Translations under genes and position numbers: made by a program
NCBI GenBank assembly: GCA_001751015.1
Contig: MAXM01000300.1
Location: forward strand, 6,276-14,303
Length of the DNA: 8,028 bases
Direction of reading: 5' to 3'
Source: Desulfobacterales bacterium C00003106
GTDB lineage: Bacteria; Desulfobacterota; Desulfobacteria; Desulfobacterales; C00003106
Notes under the pieces: generated by a model
The model's input: only the letters and a program-made list of their open reading frames with translations
Database searches by the model: none
Told to the model about the DNA's origin: nothing
In this document: one piece after another, positions 1-6,600 of the stretch
Position numbering within the stretch: the stretch's first letter is position 1
Layout: each line of letters starts with the position of its first letter

Positions 1-7
1 ATTTTTT

Positions 8-13
8 CCTCTA
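8..13 (-). promoter_or_regulatory. Probable ribosome-binding site of a leftward gene starting beyond the window edge
   Basis: Read on the minus strand, the last bases of the window are AGAGGAAAAAAT. AGAGGA is a good Shine-Dalgarno core. The final AT would become an ATG start at suitable spacing if the next base outside the window is G on this strand. The call rests only on this match and on the promoter-like sequence about 170 bases upstream. Confidence 0.35.
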
Positions 14-179
14 GCCTTGTGCAATTATTATCTGAAGGTCTATATAGCATCAGGCTTTTGCTGTTAAACTATACAAGCATCTCACTCCGTTAGTGCTGTG
101 GAAACAAATAATGCCCCAATATTGCGCTGGATTTTCCAAGACTGCACAGATTGAGATTGTTAGGATTTAAAAAATTGTA

Positions 180-208
180 AGAATATACCAGTTACATGGA
201 TTTGTCAA
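180..208 (-). promoter_or_regulatory. Candidate sigma70-type promoter reading leftward
   Basis: On the minus strand there is a perfect -35 TTGACA (208-203). After 17 bases comes TATTCT (185-180). Alternatively, after 15 bases comes TATATT (187-182) preceded by TGG, an extended -10 pattern. It lies after the stop of the GDT1-like gene and points out of the window, so it could start transcription of the next leftward gene. Sequence match only. Confidence 0.4.
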
Positions 209-243
209 CAAGCCAACTCCGGAATCCGGCCTGCTCGGAAGGG

Positions 244-516
244 TTACAGCCTGCCGAAAATCATCAATATGCCAAAAACTATAAAGAGGATGCCTGCTCC
301 TGTCCGGACATATTCCGGCCTTATCAGATCCCCTAACATACCTCCCAAAAGAGCCGCCAAGAGGCTGGTTGCGACGAGGGCAATCGATGCCCCGAGAAAA
401 ATGCTCCATTTTTTTCCGCTTTGAGCGGCAATGGAAAACGTGGCCAACTGGGTCTTATCCCCGAGTTCTGCGAGGAAGATGAGGAGAAACGTACTCCCAA
501 TGAGCTTCATATCCAT
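244..516 (-). CDS. Half-size GDT1/TMEM165 (UPF0016) family membrane protein
   Basis: A 90-residue, very hydrophobic protein predicted to sit in the inner membrane. It contains the family signature ELGDKT (E17, G19, D20, K21, T22) at the end of a first membrane segment (about 4-17), with further hydrophobic segments at about 37-60 and 70-90. In the GDT1/TMEM165 family this acidic motif is thought to bind the transported cation, and studied members move Mn2+ or Ca2+. Full-size members carry two such units in one chain. This one carries a single unit, so it would have to work as a homo-oligomer or with a partner, which is inference. The ATG start at 516 lies six bases after the aroC stop, with GAGGA inside the aroC end, suggesting translational coupling. 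A second in-frame ATG two codons in is an alternative start. Family assignment is firm; the substrate is not known. Confidence 0.85.
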   Translation of the reverse strand: MDMKLIGSTFLLIFLAELGDKTQLATFSIAAQSGKKWSIFLGASIALVATSLLAALLGGMLGDLIRPEYVRTGAGILFIVFGILMIFGRL

Positions 517-522
517 GACGTC

Positions 523-1581
523 TCAAAATCCTCTGATTGTCTTCTGTCGTAAATAAAAATCTGCAACCACCAGGCAGACCATTGCCTCGCAGACCGGATT
601 TATTCTCGGTATGGCCGAAACATCGTGCCTCCCCTTTACAGAAACCTCTGTTGCCACATTGTCTATTGTCACGGTCTGTTGTCTTGTTTCTATGGACGGG
701 ATCGGTTTCACTGCCGCGCGGGCTATGAGGGGCTCTCCGTTTGAAATTCCACCAAGGATACCCCCGGCGTTGTTGCTTAGAAAACCGTCGGGACTGATCT
801 GGTCATTATTTTCGGAGCCGAGGCTTTCTGCAGCCTTGAAACCGGCGCCGATTTCGACCCCCTTTACAGCGCCAATGGACATCAATGCCCTGGCCAGTTC
901 CGCGTCCAGCTTGTCAAAGACCGGTTCCCCGAGTCCCGGGGGCGCCCCTTGAGCAATAACCTCCACGACACCTCCGATTGAATCCCCTGCCTTTTTGATT
1001 CCGGCGACTTCTTTTGCCATCTCTGCCGCAGCGGTTTGATCCGGAGCGCGAAAGGGATTCCTGTCTATCTGCGCGACGTCTATTGTCGAGACCCGCACCC
1101 CTCCGAGCTGAACCGTGTAAGAAATCACCGAGATCGATTTGATTGAAAGGAGTTTTCTTGCTACAGCTCCGGCAGCAACCCTTCCCACTGTTTCGCGGGC
1201 AGAAGCCCGCCCTCCACCACGCCAGTCCCTGATTCCGTATTTCTTCTGATATGTAAAATCAGCGTGTCCGGGACGGTAAAGATCTTTGATCTTGTTGTAC
1301 GCACTGCTTTTTGCATCCCGGTTTTCAACCATCAAGGAAATCGGCGTCCCTGTGGTCAGCCCTCTGAAGGTCCCTGAAACGATCCTTACAAGGTCCTCTT
1401 CTTTTCTTGCAGTGGAAGCGGGCCCAACCCCCGGTTTCCTGCGATCGAGGTCTTGCTGAATGATCTCTTCGGTCAACGGTATGTGAGGAGGACAACCATC
1501 TATAACAACACCCACTCCCCTGCCGTGAGATTCTCCCCAGGTTGTAATCTTAAAGGCCTTCCCAAACGTGTTCCCCGCCAC
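523..1581 (-). CDS. aroC: Chorismate synthase
   Basis: A 352-residue cytosolic FMN-dependent enzyme catalysing the last shikimate-pathway step, conversion of 5-enolpyruvylshikimate-3-phosphate to chorismate by loss of phosphate. The length matches bacterial AroC. Family signatures are all present: WGESHGRG with H19, RPGHADFTY with H106 (the two conserved histidines), the GGGRASARET segment at 122-131, SNNAGGILGGISNGEP in the centre-right, and GRHD at 337-340 near the C-terminus. The start is GTG at 1581, preceded on the minus strand by AAAGGA with eight bases of spacing; no better upstream start was found. aroK ends 75 bases upstream and the GDT1-like gene begins six bases downstream, so the three are probably one transcription unit. 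No disruption or missing motif was seen. Confidence 0.97.
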   Translation of the reverse strand: MAGNTFGKAFKITTWGESHGRGVGVVIDGCPPHIPLTEEIIQQDLDRRKPGVGPASTARKEEDLVRIVSGTFRGLTTGTPISLMVENRDAKSSAYNKIKDLYRPGHADFTYQKKYGIRDWRGGGRASARETVGRVAAGAVARKLLSIKSISVISYTVQLGGVRVSTIDVAQIDRNPFRAPDQTAAAEMAKEVAGIKKAGDSIGGVVEVIAQGAPPGLGEPVFDKLDAELARALMSIGAVKGVEIGAGFKAAESLGSENNDQISPDGFLSNNAGGILGGISNGEPLIARAAVKPIPSIETRQQTVTIDNVATEVSVKGRHDVSAIPRINPVCEAMVCLVVADFYLRQKTIRGF

Positions 1582-1656
1582 GATTGTTTTCCTTTCGTTG
1601 TCTCTTTGCGTGAGTTTCTTGAAAAAAGTGTAAACCGGGAAATAAAGGTCGTGTTT

Positions 1657-2178
1657 CTATATATTTCTTTTAACAACCATTAGAATCTCGTTTGATATCT
1701 CACCTATCGATTTACCGTCCGTGTTAACTACATGGTGGGCCGCGTTTTCATACAAGGACGTCCGTTCAAGCAGGACGTCTTCAACCTCTTGTATCGGCCC
1801 CATGTCAGTCAACCCCGGTCGCTGTGATCGGGTTTTGGCGTCTTTCATCATCCTGGCCCTGATTGTCGCGGCGTCAGCCCTCAGCCATATCACGGTACCG
1901 TGCCGCCGAAGGGTCTTGGTATTTTTCGGGTTGAGTATCACGCCTCCCCCTGTTGCAAGGACAGTGTTGCGAAGCGTTGCAAGCCTGTTGACGGCCTTTG
2001 TCTCTCTTTCTCTGAAGTCAGGCCAACCGCCTGCGGCAACCAGTTCATCGATGGATTGACCTGCCTTATCTTCTATGACATGATCTGAATCAATGAACCG
2101 CCATTTCAGGATCGACGCCATGTTTTCGCCCACTGATGTCTTGCCGCTGCACCGGTATCCGATCAAGACGATAAGCAC
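1657..2178 (-). CDS. aroK: Shikimate kinase
   Basis: A cytosolic P-loop kinase of 173 residues that phosphorylates shikimate with ATP, two steps before the chorismate synthase encoded next to it. Visible motifs in order are the Walker A loop GYRCSGKTS close to the N-terminus, FIDSD (the D-x-D that binds Mg and shikimate), FRERE with the substrate-binding arginine, the ATGGGVIL Walker B-like glycine loop, and SQRPGL, the lid arginine region. The Walker A carries RC in place of the commoner glycine-rich middle. I chose the GTG at 2178 because AGGGAG sits six bases upstream and translation then begins VLIVLIGYRCSGKT, as usual for the family. An in-frame ATG at 2226 would add 16 unlikely residues (MRKRQAIFFASNREIC). 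The gene lies between folE2 and aroC on the same strand. Confidence 0.95.
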   Translation of the reverse strand: MLIVLIGYRCSGKTSVGENMASILKWRFIDSDHVIEDKAGQSIDELVAAGGWPDFRERETKAVNRLATLRNTVLATGGGVILNPKNTKTLRRHGTVIWLRADAATIRARMMKDAKTRSQRPGLTDMGPIQEVEDVLLERTSLYENAAHHVVNTDGKSIGEISNEILMVVKRNI

Positions 2179-2191
2179 ACAGATCTCCCTA

Positions 2192-2229
2192 TTGCTCGCA
2201 AAAAAAATAGCCTGGCGTTTTCGCATTCC
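2192..2229. repeat. Possible degenerate fragment of the 3272-3430 palindromic element
   Basis: Bases 2192-2216 match 3331-3355 without gaps at about 20 of 25 positions: TTGCTCG, six variable bases, then AAATAGCCTGGC. Allowing a one-base gap, the similarity continues weakly (TTTTCGCATTCC against TATTCGCCCTCC). It would be an eroded partial copy just upstream of the aroK ribosome-binding site. The middle is A-rich and the match is short, so chance is not excluded. Confidence 0.3.
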
Positions 2230-2246
2230 AGCTTGTTCTTTCCCGA

Positions 2247-2262
2247 ACTCTTATCTAAGAGT
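2247..2262. repeat. Perfect 16-base dyad between folE2 and aroK
   Basis: ACTCTTATCTAAGAGT has perfect 7-base arms around a 2-base centre. In RNA it could form a 6-bp stem with a 4-base loop in the aroK leader. No T-run follows on either strand, so it is not a standard terminator. A repressor operator or an mRNA-stability hairpin are the plausible roles. Confidence 0.45.
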
Positions 2263-2334
2263 CAAAAACTTGGCTCATCGTGGATTATTATGGAAATCTT
2301 TGGCCTTGATTATGCTTTTGCTTGTTTCAAACAT

Positions 2335-2349
2335 ACAGATTAAATCTGT
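2335..2349. repeat. Perfect 15-base dyad, possible operator
   Basis: ACAGATTAAATCTGT has 7-base perfect arms around a single central A, the form of a dimeric regulator's binding site. On the minus strand its centre contains TTTAAT, which could serve as a -10 element for aroK. A regulator bound here would therefore block that promoter. No specific regulator is recognised. Confidence 0.4.
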
Positions 2350-2367
2350 TTTCACACTAACCCGCAA
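2339..2367 (-). promoter_or_regulatory. Weak candidate promoter for aroK-aroC
   Basis: On the minus strand TTGCGG (2367-2362), 17 bases, then TTTAAT (2344-2339). The -10 matches 5 of 6 consensus bases but the -35 only about half. It lies downstream of folE2 and about 160 bases upstream of the aroK GTG, and its -10 is inside the dyad at 2335-2349. Confidence 0.28.
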
Positions 2368-2422
2368 TGACTCAAGAATTTTCTCGAAAAAGCCGGTTAC
2401 AGACAATATCTAACCGATGTAG

Positions 2423-3205
2423 TCAAGCCTGTTTGCTTTCAATAAACGCATACGCACTATGATTGTGAATCGATTCGAAATTCTCGGCGCTTACGGAAAA
2501 CCAGGTTATGTTCTCATCATCACGCAGTTCTTCAGCTACGGTCCGTACGACATCTTCAACAAACATCGGATTGTTGTATCCTTTTTCAGTCACATATTTC
2601 TCGTCTTCGCGTTTCAGGACGGAATAGACATCGCTTGATGCTGATTTTTCGATTAGAGTGATGATATCTTCAAACCAGATGAACTTCTTGAAGCGAAGCC
2701 TTGTTTGTACCTTTCCCCGTTGATTGTGTGCGCCATACCTGCTGATTTCCTTAGAACATGGGCAGACAGTCGATATCGGAACCGTAACTTCTGCGATCAG
2801 GTCCGTTACATCCATACGGTCGCTGCTCCCGGCTATCTTGCAGACGTAGTCGATAAGCCCTTTAGATTTGCTCACAGGGGCGCTTTTTTCGATGAAATAG
2901 GGGAAAGCTATTTCAATGTGCGCCGAGGCCGCATTAAGGGTGGTCTTCATCTGCTTCAGGATCGTTGATATATTTTTCAGGGAAACCTCGTAGCGAAAGA
3001 GATGGAGGATCTCTATGAAGCGACTCATATGAGTCCCTTTGCAATGTCTCGGAAGATTCACATACATATTGATTGTAGCTATGGTATGCTGAATACTGTT
3101 CTTGCGATCAAAGACCGTAATCGGATATTGAATCCCCTTTACCCCCACTTTGTTTATGGGAATATTTCTGTCATCCGGTTGACTTTGTATGTCTATCATG
3201 TCCAT
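2423..3205 (-). CDS. folE2: GTP cyclohydrolase IB (FolE2/MptA family)
   Basis: A 260-residue cytosolic enzyme converting GTP to 7,8-dihydroneopterin triphosphate, the entry step to folate and related pterins. It is the FolE2 family (COG1469), unrelated in most of its sequence to classical FolE. The key segment is STVCPCSKEISRYGAHNQRG: C148 and H160 stand 12 residues apart like the metal-binding cysteine and histidine of the characterised Neisseria enzyme. E217 (in FVEDVV) and E202 fall at the spacing of its metal-binding glutamates. Length is typical. I chose the ATG at 3205, which has GAGGA eight bases upstream; the TTG at 3220 would place that ribosome-binding site inside the coding region. 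FolE2 enzymes work with several metals, including Mn, and in other bacteria often back up or replace zinc-dependent FolE. The gene heads the leftward group ending in aroK, aroC and a GDT1-like transporter. Confidence 0.95.
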   Translation of the reverse strand: MDMIDIQSQPDDRNIPINKVGVKGIQYPITVFDRKNSIQHTIATINMYVNLPRHCKGTHMSRFIEILHLFRYEVSLKNISTILKQMKTTLNAASAHIEIAFPYFIEKSAPVSKSKGLIDYVCKIAGSSDRMDVTDLIAEVTVPISTVCPCSKEISRYGAHNQRGKVQTRLRFKKFIWFEDIITLIEKSASSDVYSVLKREDEKYVTEKGYNNPMFVEDVVRTVAEELRDDENITWFSVSAENFESIHNHSAYAFIESKQA

Positions 3206-3271
3206 CACAAAAGTCCTCAAAACAGCTCACCGAGACGCCAAAAAAACCAACTTGTTTTCCCCGGAGCGTTT

Positions 3272-3430
3272 AGGGCTCGCTCAAAAATAACTTCACATTT
3301 TGATGAGCCGATCCATCCCGCATGGCTGCGTTGCTCGTTGATTAAATAGCCTGGCTATTCGCCCTCCTCGCGCCTTGCCATGCGGGCGCCTCAACCCCTG
3401 AAAATGCAAATTTATTTTTGAGCGAACCCT
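3272..3430. repeat. 159-base nested palindromic element (MITE/REP-like)
   Basis: The ends are 19-base inverted repeats with one mismatch: AGGGCTCGCTCAAAAATAA (3272-3290) against the complement of TTATTTTTGAGCGAACCCT (3412-3430). Inside lies a perfect 10-base pair, CCCGCATGGC (3317-3326) with GCCATGCGGG (3377-3386). At the centre AATAGCC-T-GGCTATT (3345-3359) forms a perfect 7-base pair. All three pairs share one centre near 3351-3352, so either strand could fold into a long hairpin. There is no coding capacity and no clear target-site duplication beside the ends. Such elements are usually non-autonomous mobile sequences spread by a transposase elsewhere in the genome; that is inference, since only this copy and perhaps one fragment are in the window. 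Confidence 0.8.
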
Positions 3431-3441
3431 TATTGTGTCAA

Positions 3442-3454
3442 AACAGAACCTGTT
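3442..3454. repeat. Short dyad AACAG-N3-CTGTT
   Basis: AACAGAACCTGTT carries 5-base arms around 3 bases, just outside the palindromic element and near the expected start of the leftward transcript from the promoter at 3460-3488. It is short enough to be chance, but its place would suit an operator. Confidence 0.25.
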
Positions 3455-3459
3455 GGCAA

Positions 3460-3488
3460 AATCTACACAAAATCCGCCACACTGTCAA
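3460..3488 (-). promoter_or_regulatory. Candidate promoter for folE2
   Basis: On the minus strand a perfect -35 TTGACA (3488-3483), 17 bases, then TAGATT (3465-3460), 4 of 6 against TATAAT. Transcription would begin near 3453 and cross the whole palindromic element before reaching folE2, giving a leader of about 250 bases. I saw no better promoter between the element and folE2. Confidence 0.45.
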
Positions 3489-3542
3489 TTTGTTTAGGGG
3501 ATTTTCAGTTGATCCATAGGAGGGAGACAGAGACACATGTAA

Positions 3543-3571
3543 TTGACATCGATAATTATCTATTTTATATT
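3543..3571 (+). promoter_or_regulatory. Strong sigma70-type promoter for the adenylate cyclase gene
   Basis: A perfect -35 TTGACA (3543-3548), a 17-base spacer, and -10 TATATT (3566-3571, 5 of 6). The start would be near 3578, about 50 bases before the ATG. The spacer carries a perfect 10-base palindrome, GATAATTATC (3551-3560), between the -35 and -10, where a bound regulator would exclude polymerase. The GATAAT half resembles Fur-type half-sites but does not make a full Fur box. Confidence 0.6.
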
Positions 3572-3575
3572 CTAA

Positions 3576-3594
3576 TCTGTCTGGCCGTGACAGA
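3576..3594. repeat. Small dyad at the expected transcript start
   Basis: TCTGTC (3576-3581) and GACAGA (3589-3594) are perfect inverted arms around 7 bases. A second register, TGTCTG (3578-3583) with CAGACA (3591-3596), also pairs. It lies at the expected start of the adenylate cyclase mRNA and could be an operator or a 5' end hairpin. Confidence 0.35.
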
Positions 3595-3629
3595 CAAGAA
3601 GAACTTGTTCGCGCCCCGGGTTGTTTCTT

Positions 3630-6600
3630 ATGAATAAACAAAAAACTGAAATTGAAATCAAGAATATATTTGTCCTCTTGGCCGGCGATAGCCCTGACGC
3701 TGAGAGAGAGGCGCGCAATCCTTCGTCCTCCTTCTCTGATGCCTTCAATCGAATGTGGAAAGAGGCGGACGGCGACCTGAGAAAAAAGATGATCCGTCTT
3801 GCAGGAGGACTTGATGTAGAAAACGGATTGCAAATCGTTTTTTTCGGGTTGAGAGATACTCGGCTCGAAGTGAGGGAAGAAGCAAAAAGATCTCTTGAAA
3901 GGCTTGCCCGGCAGATAGTCCTTTCCGCACAAAACAGCAGAAATGCCCCCTCTGCCGTGCCGATAAGGAGGGTGGAGGAGTTTTTATTCGCCGTCTACAG
4001 GGAAATGAAGATCACGACGGACTATGAACTCATAAGATTCTACCTCCACACCCTTTTGGAAACCGGCGAAAGAGGGGCGTTTCTTGCCTGGCAGTTTTTT
4101 GCGCAGCGTATTATTCCTGAAAATATCGCATGTGATATAGTTAGAAGGATTCCCGTCCCCCAGCGGCTCCTTTTTGTTTATCAGTATACGCTTGACCGGA
4201 TTTCGGTCCGCAAACGCTACAGTTCGTCGGCAAGGCTGCTTCTTGAAGATATCAGGGAGCCTCGCTGTGTTGTTGCGTTTCTGGCCGATCTCTTTGATCG
4301 GAAGGCCTTCTTGGATTCAGTGTTTTATGATCTTTGTCAGAAACTGCGCATACAGAAGAGAGTAGCGGATATTGAGTTAAGGAGCGACCGTCAAGAGGAA
4401 AAGATCAAGGGGCTGAAGGTCCTCGGACTTCTCGGGGATTTGTCCGAATATCATTTGTGTCTTCCTCTGCTTTCGGCCAATGAGGCATCTTCGGTTCGTG
4501 TCGCATGTCTTGAAGTACTGGGCCGTTCGAGTGTCAGAAAGGATTCCGCGATCATCAGCGCGGTTTCCTCCCTCGCAGATGACAGGAATGAGGAGGTTCG
4601 ATTTCAGGCTTTCAAGACCCTTGCCGCGCTGAAGGTCCCCGGGACAGGCAAGAGGGCCTATGATCTCTGCAAGGATTTTCCCGCCATGAAAGAGCGTCTG
4701 TATCAATCATTCCGCCACCTGGAATGGATGGAACTCAACGGCGTATTGACAGCCCTCGGGCCGGACCAGTCGAAAAAGGCGCGGCAGGCTATCGTTCATA
4801 CAATTGTTCAGGACAATCCCGAAAAGCTGACGCTTTTCCTGAATCAGTATCTAAAAAGTCCGGATGACAGGGTGCGGGAAGAGGCCCGGAAACTCGTTGA
4901 ACTGGTCGATTCAATAAAAAAAGCAGAGAACAAAGAGGCCGCACAAGATGATACGCGCAAATACACGTCTCTGATCAATGAGACAAAAGGGATTCTCGCG
5001 AAAAGGAGAAGACGCAGGCTGCTTGAACGCCTTGTGAATCGTGAAGCGCTTGAAGGTGAGGAATTGCGGGGAGAAGTCTTTTCTGATCTGGACCTGTCAG
5101 GTGTCAATATCCGGAATACGAGTTTTGACGGGGCCTTTTTTTCAAACGTGAATATCTCATCCGCACAGTTTCACTCTGTTTCGTTCAAGGGGGCGCATTT
5201 TGAGAATGTCAACATGGATAACGCGTCATTTGATTTGGTGTCATTCGAAAATGCCGTGTTGAAAAAGGCCCATTGCACGCAGGCTGTTTTTAGTTCGTGT
5301 AGTTTCGCAGACGCCTGGATCTACGAGTCATGTTTCAGCCTCGCGGATCTGAAAGGCTCTGTTTTTATTGACGCCAGGATAAAGAAGTCGGATTTTCTGC
5401 GTTCAGATCTTACCGAGGCGTCTTTTGTTGGTTCTCATCTGGCCCGGGTCTCTTTTAGCCGTGCAAGGCTTTACCTGTCGGATTTTTCCCTGGCGCGCGG
5501 AGAGTTCTGTGATTTTTCGGGTGTTGATTTTTCAGGCGTAGCTACAAGAGGGGCCTTTTTGAATGCACGCTCAGCCCTGTTTGCGGATATTCTGCTTCCT
5601 TCCCTCTTTTTTGAAGACAAACACCTTGCCTGCGGCGGCTTCAGTGTCGTGGTACTTTCTCATGAGATGGACAGGCGCCGTAAGGGCTTCCTTGAATACA
5701 ACCTTCGGAGGACCGAACTTGCATTAGACACCTTCAGGCCTGAACAGGTTGATCTGTTTGAACTGATACCATTCCTGATTCATTCAAGCAGGGAGCTCCT
5801 TCCGGCGGAAAATCCTGTGCGAAACGCCCCGTCAGGGATCTTCGGGTACTCATTCTCCGAAGAAATCATGCGGCTGGCTGGCAAGTATTTCAATATAGAC
5901 GAATCACCCATATCGGCGCAGAAAAAGCATGATATTCAAGGTCTGTTTACCATCGGGAGCGTGGGCACGGTGGCTCAATCCTCGGATTCCGACATAGACT
6001 ACTGGGTCTGCGTAAACGATGAAGAGCTGGGAGAAGCAGGGACAGGTCTGCTCAAGGCAAAACTGCGCGCGATTGAAGAATGGGCGAAGCGCATATTTAA
6101 TACGGATATTCATTTTTTCTTAATTGACCTTCCGAGGGTGCGTGAGGACCGGTTCGGCGCGAGTGATCAGGAGAGCTCCGGATCGGCTCAGGGCAAGATA
6201 TTGAAAGAGGAATTCTACCGAACAATGTTTCTTGTTGCGGGCAAGATACCCTTTTGGTGCGTTTTTCCGACCGGGATAAGGCATAAGCATTATCAATCCC
6301 TCTGTTCGCTGGCGTTCCGATTCCACAAGGATTATCTTGACCTCGGAGATGTTTCCACTATTCCAAAGGGGGAATATTTTGGCGCCTCAATATGGCAGCT
6401 CTTCAAAGGGATGAAGAGTCCTTACAAGTCCGTGATAAAGATGGCTCTTCTGGAAAAATATATTCAGGACGAAGATCAGAGCGGCCTTCTGTGCAATAAG
6501 CTCAAGGAGGGGTGGTTGTCTGCAAGCAAAGGCCTTCAGCGCCTGGATCCGTATCTGTTGCTTTTTGAAGAGGTCCTGGAATATTATCAGAAAACAGGAC

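Larger units (their letters stand above)
1..243. other. Non-coding stretch downstream of the GDT1-like gene
   Basis: I see no convincing gene here; the reading frames that enter it are shadows of the GDT1-like gene. On the minus strand it holds a promoter-like sequence at 180-208 and, at the very left edge, an AGAGGA ribosome-binding sequence. A short dyad, CCGGAATCCGG (219-229), lies just after the GDT1-like stop codon, but no T-run follows it, so I do not call it a terminator. The simplest reading is a spacer between the folE2-aroK-aroC-GDT1 group and another leftward gene outside the window. Confidence 0.6.
2179..2422. other. Spacer between folE2 and aroK with two perfect dyads
   Basis: About 244 bases separate the folE2 stop from the aroK start, unusually long for genes in one operon. 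I found no gene. The spacer holds two perfect dyads (2247-2262 and 2335-2349), a weak leftward promoter candidate overlapping one of them, and a short stretch resembling part of the palindromic element at 3272-3430. It may be an internal promoter region giving aroK-aroC control separate from folE2. Confidence 0.55.
3206..3629. other. Divergent control region between folE2 and the adenylate cyclase gene
   Basis: A 424-base gap between two genes transcribed away from each other. It contains the nested palindrome at 3272-3430, a leftward promoter candidate at 3460-3488, a strong rightward promoter candidate at 3543-3571, and two small dyads. The frames that cross it have no coding character. The two -35 elements lie about 54 bases apart, leaving a shared strip (3489-3542) where one regulator could act on both sides. 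I see no clear CRP-type site (TGTGA-N6-TCACA). Confidence 0.65.

Noticed and set aside
66..90. Three-codon leader peptide (ATG CTT GTA TAG) on the minus strand behind GGAG
   Set aside because: Too short to distinguish from chance, with no attenuator-like hairpin or regulatory codons.
219..229. CCGGAATCCGG dyad after the GDT1-like gene as a terminator
   Set aside because: The arms are only five bases around one base and no T-run follows on the minus strand.
611..952. 113-residue rightward open frame inside aroC
   Set aside because: It is antisense to a well-conserved chorismate synthase, whose codon pattern keeps the opposite frame open; no ribosome-binding site or motif.
2093..2413. 106-residue rightward open frame across the folE2-aroK spacer
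   Set aside because: It begins antisense to aroK, has no ribosome-binding site or recognisable domain, and is explained by an A/T-rich spacer.
3272..3430. The palindrome as a transcription terminator
   Set aside because: The flanking genes diverge, so neither ends here, and the nested arms are not followed by a typical T-run; a repeat element fits better.
3551..3560. A Fur box at GATAATTATC
   Set aside because: Only one half-site-like palindrome is present; the 19-base Fur arrangement of hexamers is not met.
3438..3932. 164-residue leftward open frame overlapping the cyclase start
   Set aside because: It lies antisense to the cyclase N-terminus and the promoter region, shows no recognisable motif, and its composition looks like a shadow frame.
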